Origin: UBA7703 sp034926785
GTDB lineage: Bacteria; Bacillota; Clostridia; Christensenellales; CAG-138
Assembly: GCA_034926785.1 (NCBI GenBank)
Contig: JAYFQU010000033.1
Coordinates: forward strand, 1 to 8,939
Direction of reading: 5' to 3'
DNA: 8,939 nucleotides
Below the pieces are notes generated by a model. The model worked only from the letters and a program-made list of their open reading frames with translations. It did not search any database and had not been told where the DNA came from. A program made the translations under genes and the position numbers. Of the stretch, positions 1 through 6,383 are shown piece by piece. Every line of letters begins with the position of its first letter. Within the stretch, counting starts at the first letter, position 1.

Positions 1-134
1 GGATTTCGAAAATCCCCCATGTTCCTTCAAATTTGGCGATTCATTCGCCGAATTTGTGAAAAAATGGCGCGATTCGCGTCATTTTAACCCAAAGTAAAAC
101 CCATCGGCAGAGTCCGCAGGACTTTGTCGATGGG
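1..134. repeat. Tandem stem-loop block (four hairpins)
   Basis: Four inverted repeats follow one another with no gene among them. Positions 1-6 pair with 10-15 (6 bp, probably truncated by the window edge). Positions 29-39 pair with 45-55 (11 bp with one G-T, 5-nt loop). Positions 61-71 pair with 75-85 (11 bp with one G-T, 3-nt loop). Positions 100-115 pair with 119-134 (16 bp with two G-T wobbles, loop GCA). The second and third have A/T-rich bases and G/C-rich tops, the shape of bidirectional terminators. The fourth, read on the minus strand, is followed by TTTTACTTT. All this is seen directly. Whether it is a dispersed intergenic repeat, a structured RNA or stacked terminators for a gene to the left cannot be decided here. 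Confidence 0.75.
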
Positions 135-137
135 CTG

Positions 138-163
138 AGCGGCCGCCCGTACGGGCGGCCGCT
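138..163. repeat. Perfect 26-bp GC-rich palindrome
   Basis: A perfect inverted repeat with no loop is centred between 150 and 151. Each half contains the 8-bp palindrome GCGGCCGC (139-146 and 155-162). No T-run follows on either side, so it is not a standard terminator. It could be a cruciform-forming end of the hairpin block to its left or a binding site for a dimeric protein. From 164 to 226 I see nothing definite. Confidence 0.8.
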
Positions 164-226
164 GTCGCTTAGGCGGATGATAAGCGGAATATTTCGGATC
201 GATGGCAAATAATATCGCCTTCTTGC

Positions 227-254
227 TTGACAACGAAATCATATATGATAAACT
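227..254 (+). promoter_or_regulatory. Promoter of the lysine transporter operon
   Basis: A perfect -35 TTGACA (227-232) is followed after 16 bp by TAAACT (249-254), preceded by an extended -10 TG (246-247). Transcription would start near 261, just ahead of the riboswitch aptamer at 277. That placement supports the call. The -10 matches consensus at only 4 of 6 positions. Confidence 0.7.
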
Positions 255-276
255 ATCACTACAATTTCATAGATCG

Positions 277-422
277 GATGAGAGAGGCGCGGTTGTCAAG
301 AGTAGCGCGAGAAGCGCGAAAGGGGCTGCCGCCGAAGCATCGGAACCCGGAGAATTCGGGCGAGGGTGCTGGGCTGCGGGAGAATATGTCGCAGACTGTC
401 ACGTGTGTGGAGAGCTGTCATC
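277..422 (+). ncRNA. Lysine riboswitch (L-box) aptamer
   Basis: The conserved L-box segments appear in order: GAGGCGC (284-290), CAAGAGTAG (297-305), GAAAGGGG (from about 318), GCCGAAG (331-337), GGGCTG (371-376) and ACTGTCA (395-401). The closing P1 helix is 277-284 with 415-422, one mismatch. The P5-like stem is 374-378 with 390-394. A P4-like stem joins 337-341 to 365-369. In this known family the RNA binds L-lysine and, in Bacillota, stabilises P1 and favours a downstream terminator. It lies directly ahead of an amino acid importer operon, a common setting for lysine transport. Identification is by motif memory; a covariance-model search was not possible. Confidence 0.9.
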
Positions 423-471
423 GGTCAGGGGCGGGGTATTCGGCTTCGCTTTGCATTCATTCATGCATGAC

Positions 472-512
472 CGTGCGTTTTCCAGAGATTCGGAAGACGC
501 ACGTTTTTGTTT
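472..512 (+). terminator. Riboswitch expression-platform terminator
   Basis: A 12-bp stem (472-483 with 492-503, one G-T wobble) and 8-nt loop are followed by TTTTTGTTT (504-512), upstream of the first transporter gene. The best competing antiterminator I can find is CGGTCA (422-427) with TGACCG (468-473). It overlaps P1 and the base of the terminator by only one or two bases, so that element is uncertain. Expected logic: lysine bound gives termination, lysine absent gives readthrough. Confidence 0.85.
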
Positions 513-553
513 GCCAATGATGGGCTGATTCATCCGGATCATGAACAAAGAAG

Positions 554-559
554 AGGAGG
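554..559 (+). promoter_or_regulatory. Ribosome binding site setting the 571 start
   Basis: AGGAGG lies 11 nt before the ATG at 571. The in-frame ATG at 541 lies upstream of this site and has no Shine-Dalgarno of its own, so translation should begin at 571. That start also gives a clean lipoprotein signal peptide. Confidence 0.8.
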
Positions 560-570
560 AAATCAACCAC

Positions 571-1437
571 ATGAAGAAAATGATTGCCCTGATGTTTGCC
601 GCGATGCTGGCGCTCGGCTCGGCAGCCTGCGCGGCGGCACCCGCGGCAGGCGGAACGGACTCCGCTGCGGCCGTCACCTCCGGCGTGGAGGACGGCGTAT
701 TCACCGTCGCGATGGAGTGCGCCTACGCACCCTATAACTGGACTCAACCGGACGATTCCAACGGGGCCGTACCGATCAAGGATTCCAAAGAGTTTGCCAA
801 TGGCTATGACGTCATGATGGCGAAGAAGCTCGCCGAAGCGAACGGCTGGAAGCTGGAGGTTGTTCGGTTGGACTGGGATTCGTTGATTCCCGCCGTGCAG
901 ACCGGGCAGATCGACGCCGTCATCGCGGGTCAGTCCATGACGCCGGAGCGTATGGAGCAGGTAGATTTTGCCGGCCCGTATCTCTACGCAACCATCGTCT
1001 GCCTGACGCTGAACAGCAGCAGCTACGCCTCCGCAAAGGGCATCTCCGGGCTGGCGGGCGGCTCCTGCACGAGCCAGCTTGGCACCATTTGGTATGACAC
1101 CTGCCTGCCGCAGATCAAGGACGCGAAGATTCAGCCCGCCGCGGAGACCGCTCCCGCAATGCTCATGGCGCTGGAGACCGGCACGGTGGATTTTGTCTGC
1201 ACCGATATGCCGACTGCGCAGGGGGCGCTTGCGGCCTATCCCGACATGGTGATTCTCGACTTCGCCAACAGCGGGGACGACTTCACCGTGTCCGACAGCG
1301 ATGTCAACATCGGCATCTCCGTGAGAAAGGGCAACACCGTCCTCAAGGATGCGCTCAATCAGGTGCTTTCCGGCATGACGGCGGATGACTTCAACGCGCT
1401 CATGGCAGAGGCGATTGCCGTTCAACCCATCGGCTGA
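571..1437 (+). CDS. Amino acid (probably lysine) ABC transporter substrate-binding lipoprotein
   Basis: This 288-residue protein is the extracellular binding component of a polar amino acid ABC importer (SBP_bac_3 family). Residues 1-19 form a signal peptide (MKK, then a hydrophobic stretch), and Cys20 in GSAAC is the likely lipidation site, anchoring it to the outer face of the membrane; the -3 residue (Ser) is less typical of a lipobox. Family signatures follow: ECAYAPYNW (49-57), ANGYDVMMAKKLA (76-88) and DAVIAG...TPERMEQVDFAGPY (115-137). In this family the TxER arginine (Arg127) usually holds the ligand carboxylate. Length is normal. It is first in the operon behind the L-box, so L-lysine is the inferred ligand; another basic amino acid is possible. 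The gap to the permease gene is 160 nt and contains hairpins. Confidence 0.92.
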   Translation: MKKMIALMFAAMLALGSAACAAAPAAGGTDSAAAVTSGVEDGVFTVAMECAYAPYNWTQPDDSNGAVPIKDSKEFANGYDVMMAKKLAEANGWKLEVVRLDWDSLIPAVQTGQIDAVIAGQSMTPERMEQVDFAGPYLYATIVCLTLNSSSYASAKGISGLAGGSCTSQLGTIWYDTCLPQIKDAKIQPAAETAPAMLMALETGTVDFVCTDMPTAQGALAAYPDMVILDFANSGDDFTVSDSDVNIGISVRKGNTVLKDALNQVLSGMTADDFNALMAEAIAVQPIG

Positions 1438-1476
1438 CCGACCGCTTCCGCAGAAACCCGACGAACTCGGAACAAT

Positions 1477-1506
1477 CAAGGCGCGCCGATTCCTCGGCTC
1501 GCCTTG
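1477..1506 (+). other. Intra-operon hairpin after the binding-protein gene
   Basis: Positions 1477-1489 pair with 1494-1506 (13 positions, one C-T mismatch, 4-nt loop). The downstream CCTTGTTCTTT is a poor U-tract, so this is more likely a partial terminator or mRNA 3'-end stabiliser. Either would leave more binding-protein message than permease and ATPase message, a common arrangement in ABC import operons. Confidence 0.6.
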
Positions 1507-1537
1507 CCTTGTTCTTTCAAAGGATCCATTTTATCCC

Positions 1538-1567
1538 CGGAGGCGGATCGCCTAAGCGCTGCCTCCG
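1538..1567 (+). other. Second hairpin ahead of the permease gene
   Basis: CGGAGGC (1538-1544) pairs with GCCTCCG (1561-1567). A smaller alternative, GGCG (1542-1545) with CGCC (1549-1552), lies inside it. It ends about 14 nt before the permease ribosome binding site (around 1581-1587). A role in translation or processing is possible but unproven. Confidence 0.4.
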
Positions 1568-1597
1568 CCAGTCGAAGAAAAGAAGGAGTGTGCTGAC

Positions 1598-2422
1598 ATG
1601 AATAACCTAGGTCAGCTCGGCGGCGATATCGCCAAACTCTGGCAAAATTATGCGGGCGTCTATCTCAACGGCATGTGGAAAACCGTTTCCCTCGCCGTGG
1701 TTTGCACGCTGGTTGGTTGCCTGATCGGTTTTCTCTGCGGCGCGCTGCAGACAATCCCCTGCACCAAGCGGGATCCTCTGCTCAAACGCGGTTCTCTCGG
1801 CGTGCTCCGCGCGCTGATTCGCGCCTATGTCGAGGTGTTTCGCGGGACGCCGATGATCCTCCAGGCGGTGTTTGTCTATTATGGCCTGCCGTATTTTACC
1901 AATAACGCCGTACAGTGGAAAAGCGTTCTGCTCGCCGCGTTTGTGGTGGTTTCGATCAACACGGGCGCATACATGGCGGAGACGGTACGCGGCGGCATCC
2001 TCTCCGTAGACCCCGGTCAGACGGAGGGTGCGAAGGCCATCGGCATGACGCACTGGCAGACGATGTCCAATGTGATTTTGCCGCAGGCGCTGCGCAGCAT
2101 CATGCCGCAGATTGGCAACAACTTTATCATCAACCTCAAGGATACCTCCGTCATGTTCATCATCGGCTATACGGAGTTCTTCGCCACGCATAAGGCGGTT
2201 GTCGGCGCAACATTCCTCTATTTTCCGTCGGCAACCATTGAGATGGCGGGCTATCTGTTCATGACGCTGGTGAGTTCCATATTGCTGCGCTGGTGGGAGA
2301 AACGGATGGACGGCAGCGCGAGCTATGATCTCGCGACAACGGATACTCTGGCGCATACGAGCGGCATGATCCGCTTCCCGAAAAACACCGTTGCAGACGG
2401 CCAGAGCGAGAGGGGGCGCTGA
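1598..2422 (+). CDS. Amino acid ABC transporter permease (HisM/GlnP type)
   Basis: This 274-residue integral membrane protein forms the translocation channel, probably as a homodimer since only one permease gene is present. Hydrophobic segments lie at about 26-50, 83-98, 108-126, 170-195 and 212-232. The family signatures VEVFRGTPMILQ (78-89) and the EAA loop EGAKAIGMTHWQTMSNVILP (143-162), which docks on the ATPase, are both clear. KDTSVMFIIGYTE (181-193) is also typical. The hydrophilic tail after residue 235 includes YDLATTDTLAHTSGM, which I believe is seen in clostridial relatives. A good site, AAGGAG, precedes the ATG. The stop is 2 nt from the next start, implying translational coupling with the ATPase. 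Confidence 0.93.
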   Translation: MNNLGQLGGDIAKLWQNYAGVYLNGMWKTVSLAVVCTLVGCLIGFLCGALQTIPCTKRDPLLKRGSLGVLRALIRAYVEVFRGTPMILQAVFVYYGLPYFTNNAVQWKSVLLAAFVVVSINTGAYMAETVRGGILSVDPGQTEGAKAIGMTHWQTMSNVILPQALRSIMPQIGNNFIINLKDTSVMFIIGYTEFFATHKAVVGATFLYFPSATIEMAGYLFMTLVSSILLRWWEKRMDGSASYDLATTDTLAHTSGMIRFPKNTVADGQSERGR

Positions 2423-2424
2423 GC

Positions 2425-3165
2425 ATGAGCGATTCGATTTTAGAGGTTCAGCACCTCTCCAAATCCTTTGGCAAAAACGTCGTGCTGCGGGATATCGACT
2501 TCTCTGTAAAAAAAGGCGATGTGACGAGCATCATCGGCGCTTCCGGCTCCGGGAAGTCCACGCTGCTCCGCTGTATCAACCTGCTGGAAATTCCGACCGC
2601 CGGTCAGATCCTGTTTCACGAGCAGGATATTATGCAGCGCGGCTATAATGTACCCGCCTATCGTGCGAAGGTTGGCATGGTGTTTCAGAGCTTCAACCTC
2701 TTCAACAACATGACCGTGCTGGATAACTGCATGATCGGACTCATGAAGGTGATGCGCAAAGACCGCGGCAGCGCCGAGCAAACCGCGAAGTTTTATCTGG
2801 ATAAGGTCGGCATGCTGCCATATATCAACGCGAAACCCAGGCAGATCTCCGGGGGACAGAAACAGCGCGTCGCCATTGCGCGCGCGCTTGCCATGGAGCC
2901 GGAGGTGCTGCTCTTTGACGAACCAACCTCTGCGCTGGATCCGCAGATGGTGGGCGAGGTGTTGGACGTGATGAAGACGCTCGTGCGCGAAGGGCTGACC
3001 ATGCTCGTGGTCACGCATGAGATGGCGTTTGCGCGCGATGTCAGCAGCCGGACAGTGTTCATGAAGGATGGAATCATCTGGGAGCAAGGGCCGCCGGAGC
3101 AGATCTTCGGCAACCCTGAAAAGCTGGAGACGAAGGAGTTTCTGTCGCGCTTTTTTGATCGCTGA
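2425..3165 (+). CDS. Amino acid ABC transporter ATP-binding protein (GlnQ/HisP type)
   Basis: This 246-residue cytoplasmic ATPase powers the importer. All catalytic motifs are intact: Walker A GASGSGKST (38-46), Q-loop FQSFNLF (87-93, Gln88), signature ISGGQKQR (141-148), Walker B VLLFDEPTSALD (161-172, Asp165/Glu166) and switch His198 in VVTHE. The ending GNPEKLETKEFLSRFF is typical of polar amino acid transporters. It begins 2 nt after the permease stop, with the GAGAGGGGG ribosome binding site inside the end of the permease gene. It is last in the operon and followed by a terminator. It belongs to the polar amino acid ATPase group; substrate choice lies in the binding protein and permease, so lysine specificity rests on the riboswitch. 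Confidence 0.94.
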   Translation: MSDSILEVQHLSKSFGKNVVLRDIDFSVKKGDVTSIIGASGSGKSTLLRCINLLEIPTAGQILFHEQDIMQRGYNVPAYRAKVGMVFQSFNLFNNMTVLDNCMIGLMKVMRKDRGSAEQTAKFYLDKVGMLPYINAKPRQISGGQKQRVAIARALAMEPEVLLFDEPTSALDPQMVGEVLDVMKTLVREGLTMLVVTHEMAFARDVSSRTVFMKDGIIWEQGPPEQIFGNPEKLETKEFLSRFFDR

Positions 3166-3185
3166 TGCGATGAATTCTCTGTGTT

Positions 3186-3223
3186 CCGAACCGTCCTTCG
3201 CTGGGCGGTTCGGTTTGTTTTAT
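3186..3223 (+). terminator. Terminator of the transporter operon
   Basis: An 11-bp stem (3186-3196 with 3203-3213, one T-G wobble) with a 6-nt loop TTCGCT is followed by TTTGTTTTA. It starts 20 nt after the ATPase stop and separates this operon from the next promoter. Confidence 0.88.
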
Positions 3224-3273
3224 CTACGGCAAAGGCGGGCAAGCTGCTATTTATGCAACATACAAATTCCACG

Positions 3274-3302
3274 TTGACGGGTGTTTGGCGAGCGAATACA
3301 AT
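3274..3302 (+). promoter_or_regulatory. Promoter of the GGDEF/HD-GYP sensor gene
   Basis: TTGACG (3274-3279) and TACAAT (3297-3302) are 17 bp apart, each matching the sigma-A consensus at 5 of 6 positions. Transcription would begin near 3309. The promoter covers the possible TTG start at 3285, which argues against that start and for the one at 3477. Confidence 0.75.
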
Positions 3303-3476
3303 GTAAGAAAGGAAGCATTACAAAGCAACCGCCGCCGTCTTATAACAGCCCAAAGGAGCAATGATACAACCCATACCAGAACAACAATACTCAGTGTTGC
3401 AACGATAGATTCGGGTGTTCTTTCAAGGGCAAACGTGCCTGAGATAGTAGATTCTGCAGAAGGAGCGGCGCATCGG
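3303..3476 (+). other. Long untranslated leader of the sensor gene
   Basis: About 170 nt lie between the inferred transcription start and GTG 3477. The stretch is less GC-rich than the genes. It holds a weak hairpin (3382-3386 with 3395-3399) and a 15-codon frame, ATG 3361 to TAG 3406-3408, whose AAAGGAG (3352-3358) is only 2 nt from the ATG, too close to be convincing. AGGGCAAAC near 3426-3434 recalls a piece of the GEMM-I cyclic-di-GMP riboswitch, but the rest of that motif is absent. I cannot assign a regulator here. Confidence 0.4.
3460..3465 (+). promoter_or_regulatory. Ribosome binding site for GTG 3477
   Basis: AAGGAG lies 11 nt before an in-frame GTG that opens directly into a signal-anchor (MKKGTVLFLIV). 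The 64 residues upstream of it have no recognisable character and overlap the promoter. Confidence 0.7.
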
Positions 3477-5804
3477 GTGAAAAAAGGAACAGTTCTTTTT
3501 TTGATTGTAATCGGCTGTATAACGCTGCTTTCCGCCGGGCTTCTTTTGCTGGTTGCGCTTCCCGCGCCGCGGACAGATACAACCGCGCCGGTGAGAAGTA
3601 TTTCCGTTGTGATGGATGACAACTACCCGCCGTATGTTTTTCGAAATGCGGAGGGCGATCTGCAGGGAATCCTGATCGACCAGTGGGCGCTCTGGAGTGA
3701 AAAAACGGGCGTAAAAGCCGATATTTATGCAATGGACTGGGCGGATGCGCTTGCCCAGATGCAGGCGGGAAAATATGATGTGATCGATACTGCGTTTTAT
3801 AATGCGGAGCGGGACTCGTGGCTGGACTTTGCTTCGCCGTATGCGACCATCGATGTGCCCATTTTTCATAACAATCAAATCGGGGGCGTTACGGACGCGG
3901 CATCCCTCGTCGGCTTTGAAGTTGCGGTCAAGGCGGGGGATAGCTGCATTGCCATCCTGCGGGATGCCGGCGTGACGGATATTGTAGAATATCCGAGCTA
4001 TGAGGCGGTAGTGGATGCGGCAAAGCGCGGGGAGGTCAGCGTTTTTGTCGTAGATGAGCCCGCCGCGCTGTATTTTCTCTATCAAAAGGGGATCGCAAAT
4101 GATTTTTCCCGCAGCCAGTCGCTCTACTCCGGAGAGTTTCACCGCGCGGTGAAACAGGGGGATTTGCAGATGCTGCATCAGGTGGAGGATGGCTTTGCGC
4201 AGATCTCCTCGGCCGAACGCAGAAGAATTGACGATAAGTGGTTCGGCAGGGAAGGGACACTGCTCTACCTGACCTATTATCTGGAGTATATGCTCGCGGG
4301 GGTTGTTGTGGTCGGCCTCATCATCCTCTGGGTGTCATTATGGAATCAGAAACTTCGCAAAGAGGTAAAGAAAAAGACCGCCGAGTTGCTGCGCGAGAAA
4401 GAGCTTTTAACCATTACCCTGCAGTCGATTGGGGACGGCGTGGTTGCAACCGGCGTGGATGGCGCGATCACGATGCTTAACCCCACCGCGCGGCGTATGA
4501 CGCGCTGGGACGACGACGCTATCGGCCAGCAGTTTACAACCGTCCTGCACCTGGTGAACGAAGAGACCCGCGAGCCCGTGAGCTCTCCGATTGAAAAAGT
4601 GCTCGAGACCGGTGAAATTGTAGGGTTAGCCAACCATACGGCGCTTGTTAACCGCGAGGGGGAGAGCATCCCGATTGCGGACGGCGCATCACCCATTCGC
4701 GACGCAAGCGGCAATATCTACGGTGTCGTGATGGTGTTTCGCGATGTGACGGAGGAGAAGGAGCACCGCGAGAGAATTGAGCATATTATGGCGCACGACT
4801 CCATGACGGGGCTGTTCAACCGCTGGTATATGGAGGAGTATCTTCGAACCTATCAACTAAGCAAGGATGGCCGCTGCGCGCTGATCATGGGCGATCTTAA
4901 CGGCCTGAAACTTGTCAATGATGCCTTTGGCCATAACGAAGGCGACCGGTTTATCCAGAGCGTTGCCGCCATTCTGCAGGAAAGCTGTGGGCCCGAGGGC
5001 GTCGTTTGCCGCTGGGGTGGAGATGAGTTTTTAATCATCCTGCCGGGTGCCGGCGCGGAGGATGCAGAGCGGCTGATCCACCGCATTCTTGAACGCTGCC
5101 GTGCGCAGAGCGACGAAAAATTGCAGCTGAGCATTGCGCTTGGCTATGCGTTGAAGACGAGGGCGGAGGACAATATAGACGCCGTTCTGCGAGAAGCGGA
5201 GCAGTTGACCTACCGAAGGAAGCTGATGATTGAGAAGAGCTTCCGCAGCAGCGTGATCAACGCGCTGTTATCCACGCTCGCAGCCAAGAGCGAGGAGACG
5301 GAGGAACACGCGGAGCGATTGCAGCAGTATTGTTCGCAGATTGGCAAGATGCTGGGCATATCTGCCAAGGAGCTCGACGAAATGTCCCTCTTTGCAATGC
5401 TGCATGACATCGGTAAGGTGGGCATCAACGACGCGATTCTGCGCAAGCCCGGGCCGCTGACCGATTCGGAATGGCTGGAGATGCGCAAACATCCGGAGAT
5501 TGGCTTCCGCATCGCGCAGAACAACGTCGATCTTGCGCCGATTTCGGAATACATCCTCTCGCATCATGAGCGTTGGGACGGAAGCGGTTATCCGCGCGGT
5601 TTATCCGGAGAGGAGATTCCGATTCTTGCGCGAATCCTTGCGGTTGTGGATGCGTTCGACGCGATGACGAACGAGCGCATCTATAGCAAACCCCGCCCGA
5701 AGGAAGAAGCCGCGGCGGAGATTTTGCGCAACGCCGGTTCCCAGTTTGACCCTCGCATTGCATCTCTGTTTGTGGAGGAGGTTCTAGGCCTGCAAATAGG
5801 ATAA
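3477..5804 (+). CDS. Membrane sensor with solute-binding, PAS, GGDEF and HD-GYP domains
   Basis: The 775-residue protein starts with a membrane anchor (4-28). An SBP_bac_3-like sensor domain (about 39-258) should face outward, followed by a second membrane segment (about 272-290), a short coiled coil (292-312), PAS (about 311-424), GGDEF (about 437-580) and HD-GYP (about 592-773). GGDEF makes cyclic-di-GMP; HD-GYP hydrolyses it. Both look active: RWGGDEF (512-518) and Asp473 in MGDLNG; HDIGK (643-647), HHERWDGSGYP (696-706) and VVDAFDAM (723-730). The RxxD inhibitory site is absent: Gly replaces both Arg and Asp at 505 and 508. A TTG start at 3285 would give 839 residues but lies inside the promoter. 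It is monocistronic. A link to amino acid sensing is inferred from the binding domain and the adjacent importer; the ligand and net activity are unknown. Confidence 0.93.
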   Translation: MKKGTVLFLIVIGCITLLSAGLLLLVALPAPRTDTTAPVRSISVVMDDNYPPYVFRNAEGDLQGILIDQWALWSEKTGVKADIYAMDWADALAQMQAGKYDVIDTAFYNAERDSWLDFASPYATIDVPIFHNNQIGGVTDAASLVGFEVAVKAGDSCIAILRDAGVTDIVEYPSYEAVVDAAKRGEVSVFVVDEPAALYFLYQKGIANDFSRSQSLYSGEFHRAVKQGDLQMLHQVEDGFAQISSAERRRIDDKWFGREGTLLYLTYYLEYMLAGVVVVGLIILWVSLWNQKLRKEVKKKTAELLREKELLTITLQSIGDGVVATGVDGAITMLNPTARRMTRWDDDAIGQQFTTVLHLVNEETREPVSSPIEKVLETGEIVGLANHTALVNREGESIPIADGASPIRDASGNIYGVVMVFRDVTEEKEHRERIEHIMAHDSMTGLFNRWYMEEYLRTYQLSKDGRCALIMGDLNGLKLVNDAFGHNEGDRFIQSVAAILQESCGPEGVVCRWGGDEFLIILPGAGAEDAERLIHRILERCRAQSDEKLQLSIALGYALKTRAEDNIDAVLREAEQLTYRRKLMIEKSFRSSVINALLSTLAAKSEETEEHAERLQQYCSQIGKMLGISAKELDEMSLFAMLHDIGKVGINDAILRKPGPLTDSEWLEMRKHPEIGFRIAQNNVDLAPISEYILSHHERWDGSGYPRGLSGEEIPILARILAVVDAFDAMTNERIYSKPRPKEEAAAEILRNAGSQFDPRIASLFVEEVLGLQIG

Positions 5805-5819
5805 TCGTCAAATGCACAG

Positions 5820-5878
5820 AAAAAGCACCCCGATGCCATCGGCCTTTTGCCGGTGAAGCAAACGGGGTGCTGGTTTTT
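5820..5878. terminator. Bidirectional terminator between convergent genes
   Basis: Positions 5824-5832 pair with 5863-5871 (9 bp perfect), with an inner 6-bp stem (5838-5843 with 5849-5854). A T-run (5874-5878) serves the plus strand. The A-run 5820-5824 gives a T-run on the minus strand. It sits between the plus-strand sensor stop (5804) and the minus-strand deaminase stop (5893), so it can end both transcripts. Confidence 0.85.
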
Positions 5879-5892
5879 CGCTAGGGTTATGA

Positions 5893-6360
5893 TTAGCCCT
5901 TGCTATTTTTTGAAAAATAGCCGTTCAATATCGCGAGGCTTTTTTCGCGCAGTATGCCGCCCGTCACCTGCGGACGATGCGCGGAGCGGGAGAAGACGGT
6001 TTCGCAGCATTCGCTGCCCTCACTGCCGAGGATTGCGCAAAGATCCCTGTCACTTGCGCCATAGACAAGCCGGCCGAGCTTGGTCCAGACCATCGCGCCG
6101 CAGCACATAAAGCAGGGCTCGCAGCTGGAATAGAGCGTATAGTCCGTCAGGTCGGTGACGCGCTCTGCCGAGCAAAAATTGCGCAGCAGGCCCGCCTCCG
6201 CGTGATAGGTCGGATCGGAACCGGTATAGATCTGGTTTTCGTTGGTAAACACGATTTCCCCGTCCTTCACGAGCAGCGCGCCAAAGGGCTCGTTGCCATG
6301 CGCAACAGCCTGTTCGGAGAGACGGATGGCTTCAAACATGAATCGTTCGTCCTGCGTCAT
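5893..6360 (-). CDS. Zinc-dependent nucleoside/base deaminase (CMP/dCMP deaminase fold)
   Basis: This 155-residue cytoplasmic enzyme belongs to the cytidine/deoxycytidylate deaminase superfamily, which removes an amino group from a base through a zinc-activated water. The zinc ligands are His53 in HAE (53-55), Cys83 and Cys86 in SCEPCFMC (79-86). Glu55 is the proton shuttle. HGNEPFGALLVKDGE (21-35) and WTKLGRLVYGASD (92-104) are typical of the TadA/guanine-deaminase-like branch. It lacks clear evidence for being TadA itself, and the substrate (guanine, cytosine, a nucleoside or a damaged base) cannot be read from the sequence. CAGGAGA precedes the ATG. It is last in a three-gene minus-strand run, 23 nt after the ACT-domain gene, so probably co-transcribed with it. 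Confidence 0.88.
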   Translation of the reverse strand: MTQDERFMFEAIRLSEQAVAHGNEPFGALLVKDGEIVFTNENQIYTGSDPTYHAEAGLLRNFCSAERVTDLTDYTLYSSCEPCFMCCGAMVWTKLGRLVYGASDRDLCAILGSEGSECCETVFSRSAHRPQVTGGILREKSLAILNGYFSKNSKG

Positions 6361-6383
6361 GCTATTCTCCTGTGATTGAGTTT

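Noticed and set aside
1..163. CRISPR array at the left end
   Set aside because: The hairpins differ from each other in sequence; there is no repeated unit with regular spacers.
202..528. Open frames at 202-528 and 227-520 upstream of the binding protein
   Set aside because: They run through the promoter, riboswitch and terminator, have no ribosome binding site, and their translations resemble no protein.
541..570. ATG 541 as start of the binding protein
   Set aside because: The Shine-Dalgarno (554-559) lies downstream of it, and it would put charged residues (NKEEEEINH) before the signal peptide.
457..1479. 340-codon minus-strand frame opposite the binding-protein gene
   Set aside because: It is a GC-bias shadow: the plus-strand frame has a signal peptide, family motifs and a ribosome binding site.
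3400..3476. Cyclic-di-GMP (GEMM-I) riboswitch in the sensor leader
   Set aside because: Only AGGGCAAAC matches; the second conserved segment (GGGACGCAAAGCC-like) and the receptor arm are missing.
3423..4178. 251-codon minus-strand frame opposite the sensor gene
   Set aside because: It is antisense to a clear solute-binding domain and has no recognisable motif.
5893..6360. Calling the deaminase TadA (tRNA adenosine deaminase)
   Set aside because: The zinc motif is shared by the whole superfamily, and nothing here singles out the tRNA-editing branch.
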